This document shows, piece by piece, positions 1 through 7,970 of a stretch of 64,000 nt of DNA. The notes beneath the pieces are model-generated. The model did no database searches. It was not told the origin of the DNA and saw nothing but the letters and a program-made list of their open reading frames with translations. Origin of the DNA: CADEFX01 sp963806735 (GTDB lineage Bacteria; Pseudomonadota; Alphaproteobacteria; Rhizobiales; Hyphomicrobiaceae). A program made the translations under genes and the position numbers. The stretch spans positions 124,001 through 188,000 of the forward strand of contig CAWEBE010000080.1 in the NCBI GenBank assembly GCA_963806735.1. Reading direction: 5' to 3'. Position 1 is the first letter of the stretch; each line of letters opens with the position of its first letter.

Positions 1-1179
1 CACGACCTCGCCGGTCCTGTGTCCCGAGACGTCGAGGATCAGCGCATAGACCGGCGGCGAGAGCGCATTGACCAGCAGGATCGGCGTGGCGATCAGTCCG
101 AGGACCGCGCCGTAGCCTTTGACGCCGAACAGGGCCAGCGGCACCGCCCCACGTACGATCGTGACAATGCCCTGGGCGGCGCCCATGATCAGCGTGAAGG
201 CGAGCGCCGTTGCGAACGATGGACCGCCGAGGATGAGCAGGGCCAGCGAGAGCGGCAGAAGTCCGAGCGCGATGCGCCCCACCGTCAGCGGGTGCAGATT
301 TCGCCACCAGGTCATCTCCACGATGCGCCCGCCCACCTGGGCAACCCCTTTGAGGGAAGCAAGCCACACCGCCGCTGCGGCGGCGAGTCCGGTCGCCTGC
401 AGCACGGGCACGAGATGGATGGACAAGGCCCCGAAAACGAAGCTGTTGAGCGACATCAGGCCCGCGAACAGAACGATGCCGAGCGTGCGAGCCCGCCCTT
501 CCAGTGGAGCGTCACCGGATGTGATGGCGGTCTGAGGCGTATCCGGTGTCTCCGGCGTTTGCTCTGGCTCGCGGCGCGCAAGGCCAACCCAGTGCAGAGG
601 CAGGCAAACCAGCAAGTTGAGTACCGCGTAGATCAGCAGCGCGTTGCGCCAGCCCACCCCCTGCGCCAGGTAGTGGCCGATCGGCCAGAAGACGCTGGAG
701 GCAAAACCGCCAAACAGCGTGAGATACGATATCGCTCGCCGGCCGCGCGAGGGAGCGACCTGGACCAACGCCGCAAATGCAGCGTCGTAGAGGTTCATGC
801 GCATGGCAATGCCGAGAAAAGCCCAGGCGGCGAGGTAGGCAGCCTCGCTGTACGCGAAGGCCAGGGCCACGAGGCCGACAGCGGAAAGCACAGAGCCGAT
901 CGTCATCACCGGGCGGGCGCCCTTGTTGTCGATCAGTCTGCCGACGGTGGTGGAGGCCGCGCTCATGACCAGCAGCGCCACCGAAAAGCCGAGGAAGACG
1001 ATGCTGCGGCTCCAGCCCATGTCGTCGATAATCGGCGTCGCCAGGACACCGAGGGCGTAGTAGGTCGTGCCCCATGCGGTGATCTGCGTAATCCCGAGGG
1101 CCAGCACGGCGTGCAGCATCGGGTCGCGCAGGCGCGCGCCCCAAGCCGCGCCGGACGTGCCCTGTTGCCTTTCTTGCAT
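1..1179 (-). CDS. MFS transporter, C-terminus cut by window edge
   Basis: Reading the minus strand from the ATG at 1179 gives an open frame of 393 codons that runs off the left edge. The protein begins MQERQQGTSGAAW and is a chain of hydrophobic segments joined by short basic loops. The stretch GRLIDNKGARPVM near residue 80 fits the conserved loop 2-3 motif of the major facilitator superfamily. A purine-rich ribosome site (agggaa) lies 5 bases before the ATG. Arginine-rich open frames over the same bases are shadows. By family it is an inner-membrane secondary transporter; the substrate cannot be told from sequence. Confidence 0.85.
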   Translation of the reverse strand, partial: MQERQQGTSGAAWGARLRDPMLHAVLALGITQITAWGTTYYALGVLATPIIDDMGWSRSIVFLGFSVALLVMSAASTTVGRLIDNKGARPVMTIGSVLSAVGLVALAFAYSEAAYLAAWAFLGIAMRMNLYDAAFAALVQVAPSRGRRAISYLTLFGGFASSVFWPIGHYLAQGVGWRNALLIYAVLNLLVCLPLHWVGLARREPEQTPETPDTPQTAITSGDAPLEGRARTLGIVLFAGLMSLNSFVFGALSIHLVPVLQATGLAAAAAVWLASLKGVAQVGGRIVEMTWWRNLHPLTVGRIALGLLPLSLALLILGGPSFATALAFTLIMGAAQGIVTIVRGAVPLALFGVKGYGAVLGLIATPILLVNALSPPVYALILDVSGHRTGEVV

Positions 1180-1334
1180 GGCGTTTCCCTCGAGCCGTGC
1201 CATTCGAGCACAATGCGGCATGCGGCGCGTGCAACACGGCGACGCGGCTAGTGTCCCTACGCGCAAGCTCGTCAGATCTCGCAGCAACCGTTGAACGAAC
1301 TTTGCGATCGAAAGGACACTAGCAAGTGCATGAT

Positions 1335-1415
1335 GCTAGTGTGATTCAGATCGAGAAATTCGCTATGAGCCAAGTCGCGAGCACCAGCGAATTTCGTGAT
1401 CACCTCATTAGTGCG
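1335..1415. repeat. Dispersed palindromic repeat (partial copy)
   Basis: An imperfect inverted repeat with arms around gatcgagaaattcgct and agcgaatttcgtgatc. The same arms recur at 36190-36245. Just upstream, gctagtgtcc (1247-1256) and ggacactagc (1314-1323) form another perfect inverted pair. No coding potential is seen between 1180 and 1467. Confidence 0.55.
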
Positions 1416-1467
1416 CAGCTTACGCCGATCGAGACGCGTGCCCAGGGTGCTTTCGTAGCACTCTGAT

Positions 1468-2892
1468 ATGCTGGACGAAGGTGGCGGGCACGCCGATATT
1501 GCGTCGGGCGAGGAGCATTTCGACGTGAGCGACGAGGAGCAGAATCGATTCTCGGCCCGTGCGGCACGCTACGTGCGCGTCGGCACCAATGTCGGCGCCG
1601 TGGCCGCACGCATCGCCGGAGGACGGCTCTTCGGCCTTGACCTCGACCAGTCCAAGAACGCAGCCGAGCTTGCTGCGGCGTTAGGTGGCCTGAAAGGCCC
1701 CATCATGAAGGCGGCGCAACTTCTCTCGACGATTCCCGAGGCCCTTCCGGCCGCGTACGCGAGCGAGCTTGCTCAGCTCCAGTCTCAGGCGCCGCCGATG
1801 GGGCCCGCGTTCGTGCGCCGTCGCATGCAGGCAGAGCTCGGGCCGGATTGGCGCTCTCGTTTCCAGAGCTTTGAAACTGAGGCGGCGGCTTCAGCCTCGC
1901 TGGGCCAGGTGCATCGCGCGGTCGCCCCGGATGGGCGCGATCTGGCGGTCAAGCTTCAGTATCCGGACATGCAGTCTGCCGTCGAAGCGGATGTGAATCA
2001 GCTCAGAGTGGTGTTCGCCATCCATGCCCGCATGGACCCGGCAGTGGAGACCGGTGAGATCCTGCAGGAGATTTCGGCCCGACTCAGGGAGGAGCTCGAC
2101 TACGAGCTGGAGGCCAGGCACATGGCCCTCTACGCCGCGATCTTTCGCAATGATCCAATGATACGTGTCCCGCAGGTTCTCCCGGAGCTGTCCACCAAGC
2201 GGCTGCTGACCATGAACTGGTTGGGAGGGCGCAGGCTGCTCGAGTACAAGACCGCGCCGCTCGAGCATCGCAACCAGATCGCGCGCGCCATGTTCCGCGC
2301 CTGGTGGTTTCCCTTCAGCCATTACGGCGTGATCCACGGCGATCCGCACCTCGGCAACTACAACGTCTTCGAGACCGATGGGCATCCCGCCGGCATCAAT
2401 CTGCTCGACTACGGCTGCATGCGCACGTTCGCGCCGCGCTTCGTGGGCGGGGTCATCGATCTCTATCGTGGGCTCCTTTCAGGTGATCAAGCGCTGATCG
2501 TCAACGCCTACGAAACCTGGGGCTTTCGCGCGCTGTCGAAAGAGCTGATCGATGTGCTGAACATCTGGGCCCGATTCATCTACGGCCCGTTGCTCGACAA
2601 TCGCGAGCGCTCGATCGCCGAGGGCACGACACCGGGCGAGTACGGGCGCCGCGAGGCGTTCACCGTGCACAAGGCTCTCAAGGAGAAGGGGCCCGTCAAG
2701 GTGCCGCGCGAGTTCGTGTTCATGGACCGCGCCGCGATAGGGCTCGGCGGCGTGTTCCTGCATCTCGACGCACAGCTCAACTACTACCGCATCTTCAACG
2801 AGACCATCGAAGGCTTCGATCTGGCCGAGGTCGGCGAGCGCCAGCGCCGAGCATTTGCGGCGGCGGGCGTGCCGCTGCCGGAGGGTGTGTAG
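1468..2892 (+). CDS. AarF/ABC1/UbiB-type atypical kinase
   Basis: A 474-residue protein of the ABC1/UbiB atypical kinase family, whose members support ubiquinone biosynthesis or other quinone and lipid metabolism. Visible family marks are a Lys-Ala-Ala-Gln version of the KxGQ motif (GPIMKAAQLLS, near residue 75), the alanine-rich loop ASASLGQVHRA near 142, the lysine of LAVKLQYP, ELDYELEA, the catalytic-loop-like HGDPHLGNY near 292 and LLDYG in place of DFG. The Gly-to-Ala change in KxGQ is typical of one bacterial subgroup. No membrane anchor is evident at the C-terminus. The ATG has no clear ribosome site, so the start is uncertain. Confidence 0.88.
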   Translation: MLDEGGGHADIASGEEHFDVSDEEQNRFSARAARYVRVGTNVGAVAARIAGGRLFGLDLDQSKNAAELAAALGGLKGPIMKAAQLLSTIPEALPAAYASELAQLQSQAPPMGPAFVRRRMQAELGPDWRSRFQSFETEAAASASLGQVHRAVAPDGRDLAVKLQYPDMQSAVEADVNQLRVVFAIHARMDPAVETGEILQEISARLREELDYELEARHMALYAAIFRNDPMIRVPQVLPELSTKRLLTMNWLGGRRLLEYKTAPLEHRNQIARAMFRAWWFPFSHYGVIHGDPHLGNYNVFETDGHPAGINLLDYGCMRTFAPRFVGGVIDLYRGLLSGDQALIVNAYETWGFRALSKELIDVLNIWARFIYGPLLDNRERSIAEGTTPGEYGRREAFTVHKALKEKGPVKVPREFVFMDRAAIGLGGVFLHLDAQLNYYRIFNETIEGFDLAEVGERQRRAFAAAGVPLPEGV

Positions 2893-2901
2893 TTCACAGC
2901 A

Positions 2902-3729
2902 TCACGCCAGTCGCAGCATGATCACGCCGGCAACGATGATCAGGGCCGCAGTCGCGCGCCAAGGCGTTATCGGTTCCTTGAGGATCAGCATAGAGATGAG
3001 GCCGGCGAACAGGACGCTCGTCTCGCGCAGGGCCGCCACGAGGGCGATGGGCGCCTTGGTCATGGCCCAGATGACGATGAAGTAGGCGGTCATCGACATC
3101 AAGCCGCCGCCGAATGCGGTCGGCCAAGTGGTGCGCAACGATTGGTAAACAGCAGGTCCCTTGAGGGCGAGCGCCAAGGCCTGCATGACCAGCATATTGC
3201 CGACGAACATCCAGAGCGCGAAGCTCGGGCCCGAGCCATTGATGCGTGCACCAATTCCATCGACGAGTGAGTAGCCGGCCGTCGACAGTGCCGACCCCAG
3301 TGCAAAGCCGACAGCGCGTGGCTCGAAGCCGGCCAGCCGCCCTCCGCGCAGCGACATCAAGAACACACCCAAGCAGAGGGCTGAGACGCCGGCGAAACCT
3401 GCAACACCGATCGACTCGCCGATCAGAAAAAGAGTGGCCACCGCTGTGATCAGCGGCGCGGCGCCCCGCGCGATGGGGTAGACGTGAACCAAGTCTCCGG
3501 TGCGATAGGCCTGGATCAAAAACAGACGATAAGCCGTGTGCACGAGGGCTGAGAGCGCCAGCCACGGCCAGGCGGCGGGCGACGGTACGCTCACCAGCGG
3601 CAGGCACAGCAGGGCGATGCCGCCGGAGAAGAGCGAAAGGTGAGTCACGGTGGCGAAGGGGTCGCTGCCGCTTTTCAGCACGGCGTTCCAGCCCGCGTGC
3701 AGCAGGGCCGCGCCGAGCACGGCAAGCAT
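2902..3729 (-). CDS. EamA/DMT-family permease
   Basis: A 275-residue very hydrophobic protein with about ten predicted membrane segments arranged as two EamA repeats, as in drug/metabolite transporters. The C-terminal half has the family-like pattern RETSVLFAGLISMLILKE. It converges on the kinase gene with only 9 bases between the stops. The substrate is unknown. A longer frame reading upstream in another phase is a shadow. Confidence 0.85.
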   Translation of the reverse strand: MLAVLGAALLHAGWNAVLKSGSDPFATVTHLSLFSGGIALLCLPLVSVPSPAAWPWLALSALVHTAYRLFLIQAYRTGDLVHVYPIARGAAPLITAVATLFLIGESIGVAGFAGVSALCLGVFLMSLRGGRLAGFEPRAVGFALGSALSTAGYSLVDGIGARINGSGPSFALWMFVGNMLVMQALALALKGPAVYQSLRTTWPTAFGGGLMSMTAYFIVIWAMTKAPIALVAALRETSVLFAGLISMLILKEPITPWRATAALIIVAGVIMLRLA

Positions 3730-3780
3730 CGCGCCCAGTCGTAGGCATATTGCGGGTGCGTGTCAACGGCGCACCAAGCC

Positions 3781-4410
3781 TCAGCGCGCCGTGGCGACCG
3801 TGGGACACTTCTCCTGGATGAACTTGTTGACGGCCTTGAGCATCCGCTTCTGGAACAGGCCGACCGTATCCTCGACTTTGGCGACCATGAGAATGAGGCT
3901 CTTGATGCCGGTCGACCCGTCGACCTTCTTCACATTGACCCAGACCTTCTTGGCCCTGCCGTCGTTGAACTCGATCCTGGGCGCAAGCTCGATGCGTACG
4001 GGATCCGCTTGCTTGTCACGCTCGACAACGCAGATCACCTCGTGGCGCGGCAGCTCCAGCTTCACCTTCGGACCCGCCAGCGCTTCGAGGATCATCGAGC
4101 GCGGCAGCTTGAGCTCCACAGTGCAGCGCGCATCGCCGTAGTCCCATGCGGCGACCGTGCCTTCGGCGCCGTCCTTGATGGTCTTGCTTGCCCACGTCTT
4201 CGACAGGGCGCAGTTGAGGTCACCGGTTGCGGGCGCCTTCTTGACGATCAAGTCGCACATGCGCCGCTCACACACCTTGAGCTTTTCCTTCTCGTCCTTC
4301 TTCTCCTCCAGTGCGTGGGCGGCGCCGGTCACAAACAGCATGGCGCCGCCCACGAGCAGTACCAGGCGTGCCATCCACCCTGTTCGGCGCTGTCTGATCA
4401 TGTCTGCCAT
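3781..4410 (-). CDS. Exported protein of unknown function
   Basis: A 209-residue protein with a basic N-terminus, a hydrophobic stretch (ARLVLLVGGAMLFVTGAA) and a likely signal-peptidase site after AHA, so probably periplasmic. Four or five cysteines in the first half (CERRMC, NC, RC, VIC) could form disulfides. The rest is mixed charged and beta-rich without a family I recognise. The start is supported by gcaggggg upstream. It is divergent from the EF-G-like gene across a 219-bp gap that should hold both promoters. Confidence 0.7.
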   Translation of the reverse strand: MADMIRQRRTGWMARLVLLVGGAMLFVTGAAHALEEKKDEKEKLKVCERRMCDLIVKKAPATGDLNCALSKTWASKTIKDGAEGTVAAWDYGDARCTVELKLPRSMILEALAGPKVKLELPRHEVICVVERDKQADPVRIELAPRIEFNDGRAKKVWVNVKKVDGSTGIKSLILMVAKVEDTVGLFQKRMLKAVNKFIQEKCPTVATAR

Positions 4411-4629
4411 GTCCCCCTGCTGCAGGTATGCCCGAGCCCACGAAGTTCATACGCAACCCGGGATCGCTGAGAAACATGAGAAGTTGGCAATATTGCGCGA
4501 AGAATTGCACAGGTTTCGAGGGGCCTTGAACTTCGAAACGAGCGGGTACACCATGGTTGTGCCGCGCTCGGAACTCAAGCGCGGGGCGCGGCCTCGCTCC
4601 CTCGCGCTTGGGTGAAAGGGAGTAAGCCC

Positions 4630-6678
4630 ATGGGGAAATCCGACGGCAGAGCGGGCCGCAGTGCCCGCTGCATCGCCCTTGTCGGTCCATACCTCTCCGG
4701 CAAGACCACACTACTGGAGTCGATCCTAGCCCGATCAGGAGCGATCACGCGGCAGGGCAAGATCGCCGACAAGAACACGATCGGCGACGGCGCGCCGGAA
4801 GCGCGCGATCACGGCATGAGTGTCGAGGTCAACGTCGCCGATGTGCAGTTTCTGGACGACACGTTCACTTTCATAGACTGCCCTGGGTCCATTGAATTCC
4901 AGAGCGAGGCGGCTGCAGTCTTGGCCGCTTGCGACGCAGCCGTGGTGGTCTGCGAGCCCGATCCCAAGCGCGTGCCTGCCCTCCAGCTCATTCTGAAGCA
5001 GCTCGAGGATCGCGGGGTCCCCCACTTCCTCTTCCTCAACAAGATCGACAGTTTCGACACGCGCGTGCGTGATCTCCTTCCCATCCTGCAGCCGGCCAGC
5101 AGCAAGCCCTTCGTTTTGCGCCAGATCCCGATCTGGGAGAACGGCGTCGCCACGGGTTTCGTCGATTTGGCGCTCGAACGCGCATTCGTCTACCGCGAGC
5201 ACGCAGCCTCCGAGGTCGTCGAAATTCCCTCGGCGATGGTGGATCGCGAGAAGGAGGCCCGCTTCCACATGCTGGAGCAGCTCGCCGACTATGACGACGA
5301 GCTGATGGAGCAATTGCTCTCCGACATGCAGCCGCCGCGCGACAAGGTGTTCGATGATCTGGCCCAGGAGCTGCGCGACGGCCTCATTTGCCCGGTGCTG
5401 CTGGGGTCGGCGGAGCACGGCAACGGCATCTTGCGGTTGATGAAGGCGCTGCGGCACGAGGCCCCGTTCGTCGGCGAAACCGTCAAACGCCTGAAGCTGG
5501 AGAATGCCAAATCTGCCGCGCACGTGATCAAGACGTTCTATTCACCGCACGGCGGCAAGATGTCCATCTCGCGAGTGCTCGCCGGCGAGTTCGCGGACAG
5601 CGGCACGGTCATGGGCGCAGAGTCCGAGGAGCGTATCGCCGGCATCTTCAGCCTGCTGGGACAGGAGGCGAAGAAGCGGGGTGCAGCCAAGCCGGGCGAC
5701 ACCGTGGCCTTCGGGCGGCTGGAACGGATCCATACGGGTGAGACGCTGACGACGGAGAAAGGCGGTATCATGCAGATGAAGGGCGCAGAGAAGTTGCGCC
5801 CGGTGTATGGCGTCGCCATCGAGCTCAAGGACCGCAAGGACGAGGTGAAGCTCAGCTCGGCGCTGGCCAAGCTGATCGACGAGGACCCGAGCCTTATCCT
5901 CGAGCACGCCCAGGATACGCATCAGGTCGTGCTCTGGGGCCAGGGCGAGATGCACTTGCGCGTGGCCCTGGAGCGGCTGAAACGGAAATACGCCATCGAT
6001 GCGAGCACGAAACAGCGGCAGGTTCCCTATAAGGAGACGATCCGCAAGAGCGTCGAGATCCGCGGCCGGCACAAGAAGCAGTCGGGCGGGCACGGCCAGT
6101 TCGGCGACGTGGTGCTTTCGATCAAGCCGCTGCCGCGTGGGACGGGCTTCCAGTTCGACGAGACCATCACGGGCGGCGTGGTTCCGCGTCAGTTCATCCC
6201 CTCGGTCGAGATCGGGGTGAAGGACTACCTGGTGCGCGGGCCGTTCGGCTTCCCTGTGGTCGATGTGGCGGTGACTTTGACGGACGGCTCCTATCATTCC
6301 GTGGACAGCTCGGACATGGCGTTTCGCCAGGCCGGCCGGCTGGCGATGTCGGAGGGCATGCCGAAGTGCAATCCGGTGCTGCTCGAGCCCGTGATGATCG
6401 TGGAGATCGCCGTGCCGAGCGAGGCGACCTCGCGCATCAACGCCATGATCTCGCAGCGGCGGGGCCAGATCCTGGGGTTCGATGCGCGCCCCGGCTGGCC
6501 CGGCTGGGATGTGGTCAACGCCAAGCTGCCGGAGACGGAGATCGGCGATCTGATCGTCGAGCTGCGCTCGGCGACAGCGGGTGTCGGCACGTTCAAGGCC
6601 ACGTTCGATCACCTGGCTGAGATCACCGGCAAGCTCGCGGATCAGGTCATTGCCGGGCACAAGCAGGCCGCCGAGTAG
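4630..6678 (+). CDS. Elongation factor G-like GTPase (EF-G paralogue)
   Basis: A 682-residue translational GTPase with the full EF-G layout: G domain, domain II, and C-terminal domains III-V. The P-loop is GPYLSGKT (residues 19-26) where housekeeping EF-G has GHIDAGKT; DCPG and NKID supply G3 and G4. Domain IV carries the characteristic SGGHGQFGDV region. The ATG at 4630 is preferred over a GTG at 4612 because gaaagggag sits at the right distance. No rpsL, rpsG or tuf genes are adjacent, as expected for a stand-alone EF-G-like paralogue rather than the str-operon fusA. Its specific job is unknown; related paralogues act in recycling, stress or specialised translation. Confidence 0.88.
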   Translation: MGKSDGRAGRSARCIALVGPYLSGKTTLLESILARSGAITRQGKIADKNTIGDGAPEARDHGMSVEVNVADVQFLDDTFTFIDCPGSIEFQSEAAAVLAACDAAVVVCEPDPKRVPALQLILKQLEDRGVPHFLFLNKIDSFDTRVRDLLPILQPASSKPFVLRQIPIWENGVATGFVDLALERAFVYREHAASEVVEIPSAMVDREKEARFHMLEQLADYDDELMEQLLSDMQPPRDKVFDDLAQELRDGLICPVLLGSAEHGNGILRLMKALRHEAPFVGETVKRLKLENAKSAAHVIKTFYSPHGGKMSISRVLAGEFADSGTVMGAESEERIAGIFSLLGQEAKKRGAAKPGDTVAFGRLERIHTGETLTTEKGGIMQMKGAEKLRPVYGVAIELKDRKDEVKLSSALAKLIDEDPSLILEHAQDTHQVVLWGQGEMHLRVALERLKRKYAIDASTKQRQVPYKETIRKSVEIRGRHKKQSGGHGQFGDVVLSIKPLPRGTGFQFDETITGGVVPRQFIPSVEIGVKDYLVRGPFGFPVVDVAVTLTDGSYHSVDSSDMAFRQAGRLAMSEGMPKCNPVLLEPVMIVEIAVPSEATSRINAMISQRRGQILGFDARPGWPGWDVVNAKLPETEIGDLIVELRSATAGVGTFKATFDHLAEITGKLADQVIAGHKQAAE

Positions 6679-6685
6679 AACAGAA

Positions 6686-6714
6686 AAGGGCCGGATCGCT
6701 CCGTTCCGGCCCTT
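6686..6714. terminator. Bidirectional hairpin between convergent genes
   Basis: A perfect 10-bp stem (aagggccgga / tccggccctt) with a 9-base loop lies between the stop of the EF-G-like gene and the stop of msrA. A strong U-tract is absent, but position and symmetry suggest it ends transcripts from both sides. Confidence 0.6.
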
Positions 6715-6718
6715 GCTC

Positions 6719-7357
6719 CTATTGCGTGGGCGGCGGCGCCGGCTTGCCCCAGATTTGCTCCAGGCGCGCGGCCCGCCCGCATCCGTATTTGTAGTACTGA
6801 TAGCGAGCCGAGTTCTTCTTGTAGTAGTCCTGGTGATAGTCCTCGGCCGGATAGAACGTGTCCGCAGCAGTGATTTCCGTAGCGATAGGTTGTTTCAAAC
6901 GGCCGGAGGCTTGCAGTTTTTCTTTGGATGCCTGGGCGATCCGCTTCTGCTCATCGCCGTGAAAGAAGATGGCGCTGCGGTACTCGCTGCCTTTGTCGCA
7001 GAACTGACCCGAGGCATCGCCGGGATCGATGTTCACCCAGAACCAGTCGACGAGTTGCTGGTAGGTCACCTTGGCCGGATCGAAGGTGACCTGGACCACC
7101 TCGGCATGCCCGGTGCTGCCGCCGGAGACCTGCTTGTAGGTGGGATTGGCCACGTTGCCGCCCATGAAGCCGGACACCACGGAGCTGACCCCGGCTACTT
7201 TCTCGTAGGCTTCCTCCATGCACCAGAAACAGCCGCCGGCGAAGGTGGCGACCGCTTGGCCGCCGGCCGGCGCGCCCGATTGAGGTGTTTGGGCTATGGA
7301 AGCACTCGAGACGATCAGAACACCGAGAGCCAGAAGATTTCGTAACAGACGAGGCAT
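6719..7357 (-). CDS. msrA: Exported peptide-methionine (S)-S-oxide reductase
   Basis: A 212-residue MsrA, which reduces the S-epimer of methionine sulfoxide in proteins. The catalytic signature GGCFWCMEEAYEKV places the active cysteine at residue 43, and the downstream family blocks GGNVANPTYKQV, GHAEVVQV and YHQDYY are present. A hydrophobic leader (LLRNLLALGVLIVSSAS) predicts export, so it probably repairs periplasmic proteins. It follows msrB by 18 bases and the two should be co-transcribed. Confidence 0.93.
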   Translation of the reverse strand: MPRLLRNLLALGVLIVSSASIAQTPQSGAPAGGQAVATFAGGCFWCMEEAYEKVAGVSSVVSGFMGGNVANPTYKQVSGGSTGHAEVVQVTFDPAKVTYQQLVDWFWVNIDPGDASGQFCDKGSEYRSAIFFHGDEQKRIAQASKEKLQASGRLKQPIATEITAADTFYPAEDYHQDYYKKNSARYQYYKYGCGRAARLEQIWGKPAPPPTQ

Positions 7358-7375
7358 GAGAGGGAACCTTTCAGC

Positions 7376-7891
7376 TCAGGATCTCGGCTGGACTGCGCCA
7401 TCCTTCGGCACGAACTTCAGCGCCACACCGTTCATGCAATAGCGCAGCCCTGTGGGCTTGGGACCGTCCTCGAACACGTGCCCCAGATGACCGCCGCAGC
7501 GTCGGCAGTGCACCTCCGTGCGTGTCATGAAGAGGCTCTTGTCGACCGTCGTGCCGATGGCGTTGTCGAGCGGCTTGAAGAAGCTCGGCCAACCGGTCCG
7601 GCTGTCGAACTTGGTCTCCGAGGAGAAAAGGGGAAGATCGCAGCCGCCACAATTGTAGATGCCCGGTGCATAAATCTTGTCGAGCGGGCTCGTGCCGGCG
7701 CGCTCGGTGCCATGATCGCGCAGGACGTAATATTGCTCCTTGGTCAGCAGCTTTTTCCACTCATCGGGAGTTTTGGTGATTTCGAACGCCTTGGCGGGAT
7801 CAGCCGCCTGTGTTTCGCCTGAGCGTCCGAACAGCGCCGCGGCAGCGGCAGAAACCAATCCGGCTGTGCTGAAGGTACGGCGGGTCATCAT
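7376..7891 (-). CDS. msrB: Exported peptide-methionine (R)-S-oxide reductase
   Basis: A 171-residue MsrB, which reduces the R-epimer of methionine sulfoxide. Zinc-binding CxxC pairs are at 81/84 (CGGC) and 129/132 (CRRC); GWPSF is present and the catalytic cysteine is Cys152 in RYCMN. The leader MMTRRTFSTAGLVSAAAAAL looks like a twin-arginine signal, consistent with folded, metal-loaded export. A ribosome site aagggag precedes the start. It is first in a two-gene operon with msrA, giving both stereospecificities in the periplasm. Confidence 0.93.
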   Translation of the reverse strand: MMTRRTFSTAGLVSAAAAALFGRSGETQAADPAKAFEITKTPDEWKKLLTKEQYYVLRDHGTERAGTSPLDKIYAPGIYNCGGCDLPLFSSETKFDSRTGWPSFFKPLDNAIGTTVDKSLFMTRTEVHCRRCGGHLGHVFEDGPKPTGLRYCMNGVALKFVPKDGAVQPRS

Positions 7892-7970
7892 CTGGAGCTC
7901 CCTTTGGGTTCTTGCTGAGCACTATACGTAGGAGCGGGCGCAAGAGTTACATGGTCGAGATCACAACTGG

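Noticed and set aside
19..1251. Long plus-strand open frame of about 410 codons
   Set aside because: Its product is Arg/Gln/His-rich low-complexity with no family features. The minus strand encodes a clear MFS permease over the same bases.
5542..6660. 372-codon minus-strand frame opposite the EF-G-like gene
   Set aside because: A His/Arg/Asp-rich antisense shadow typical of GC-rich DNA; the plus strand has all EF-G motifs.
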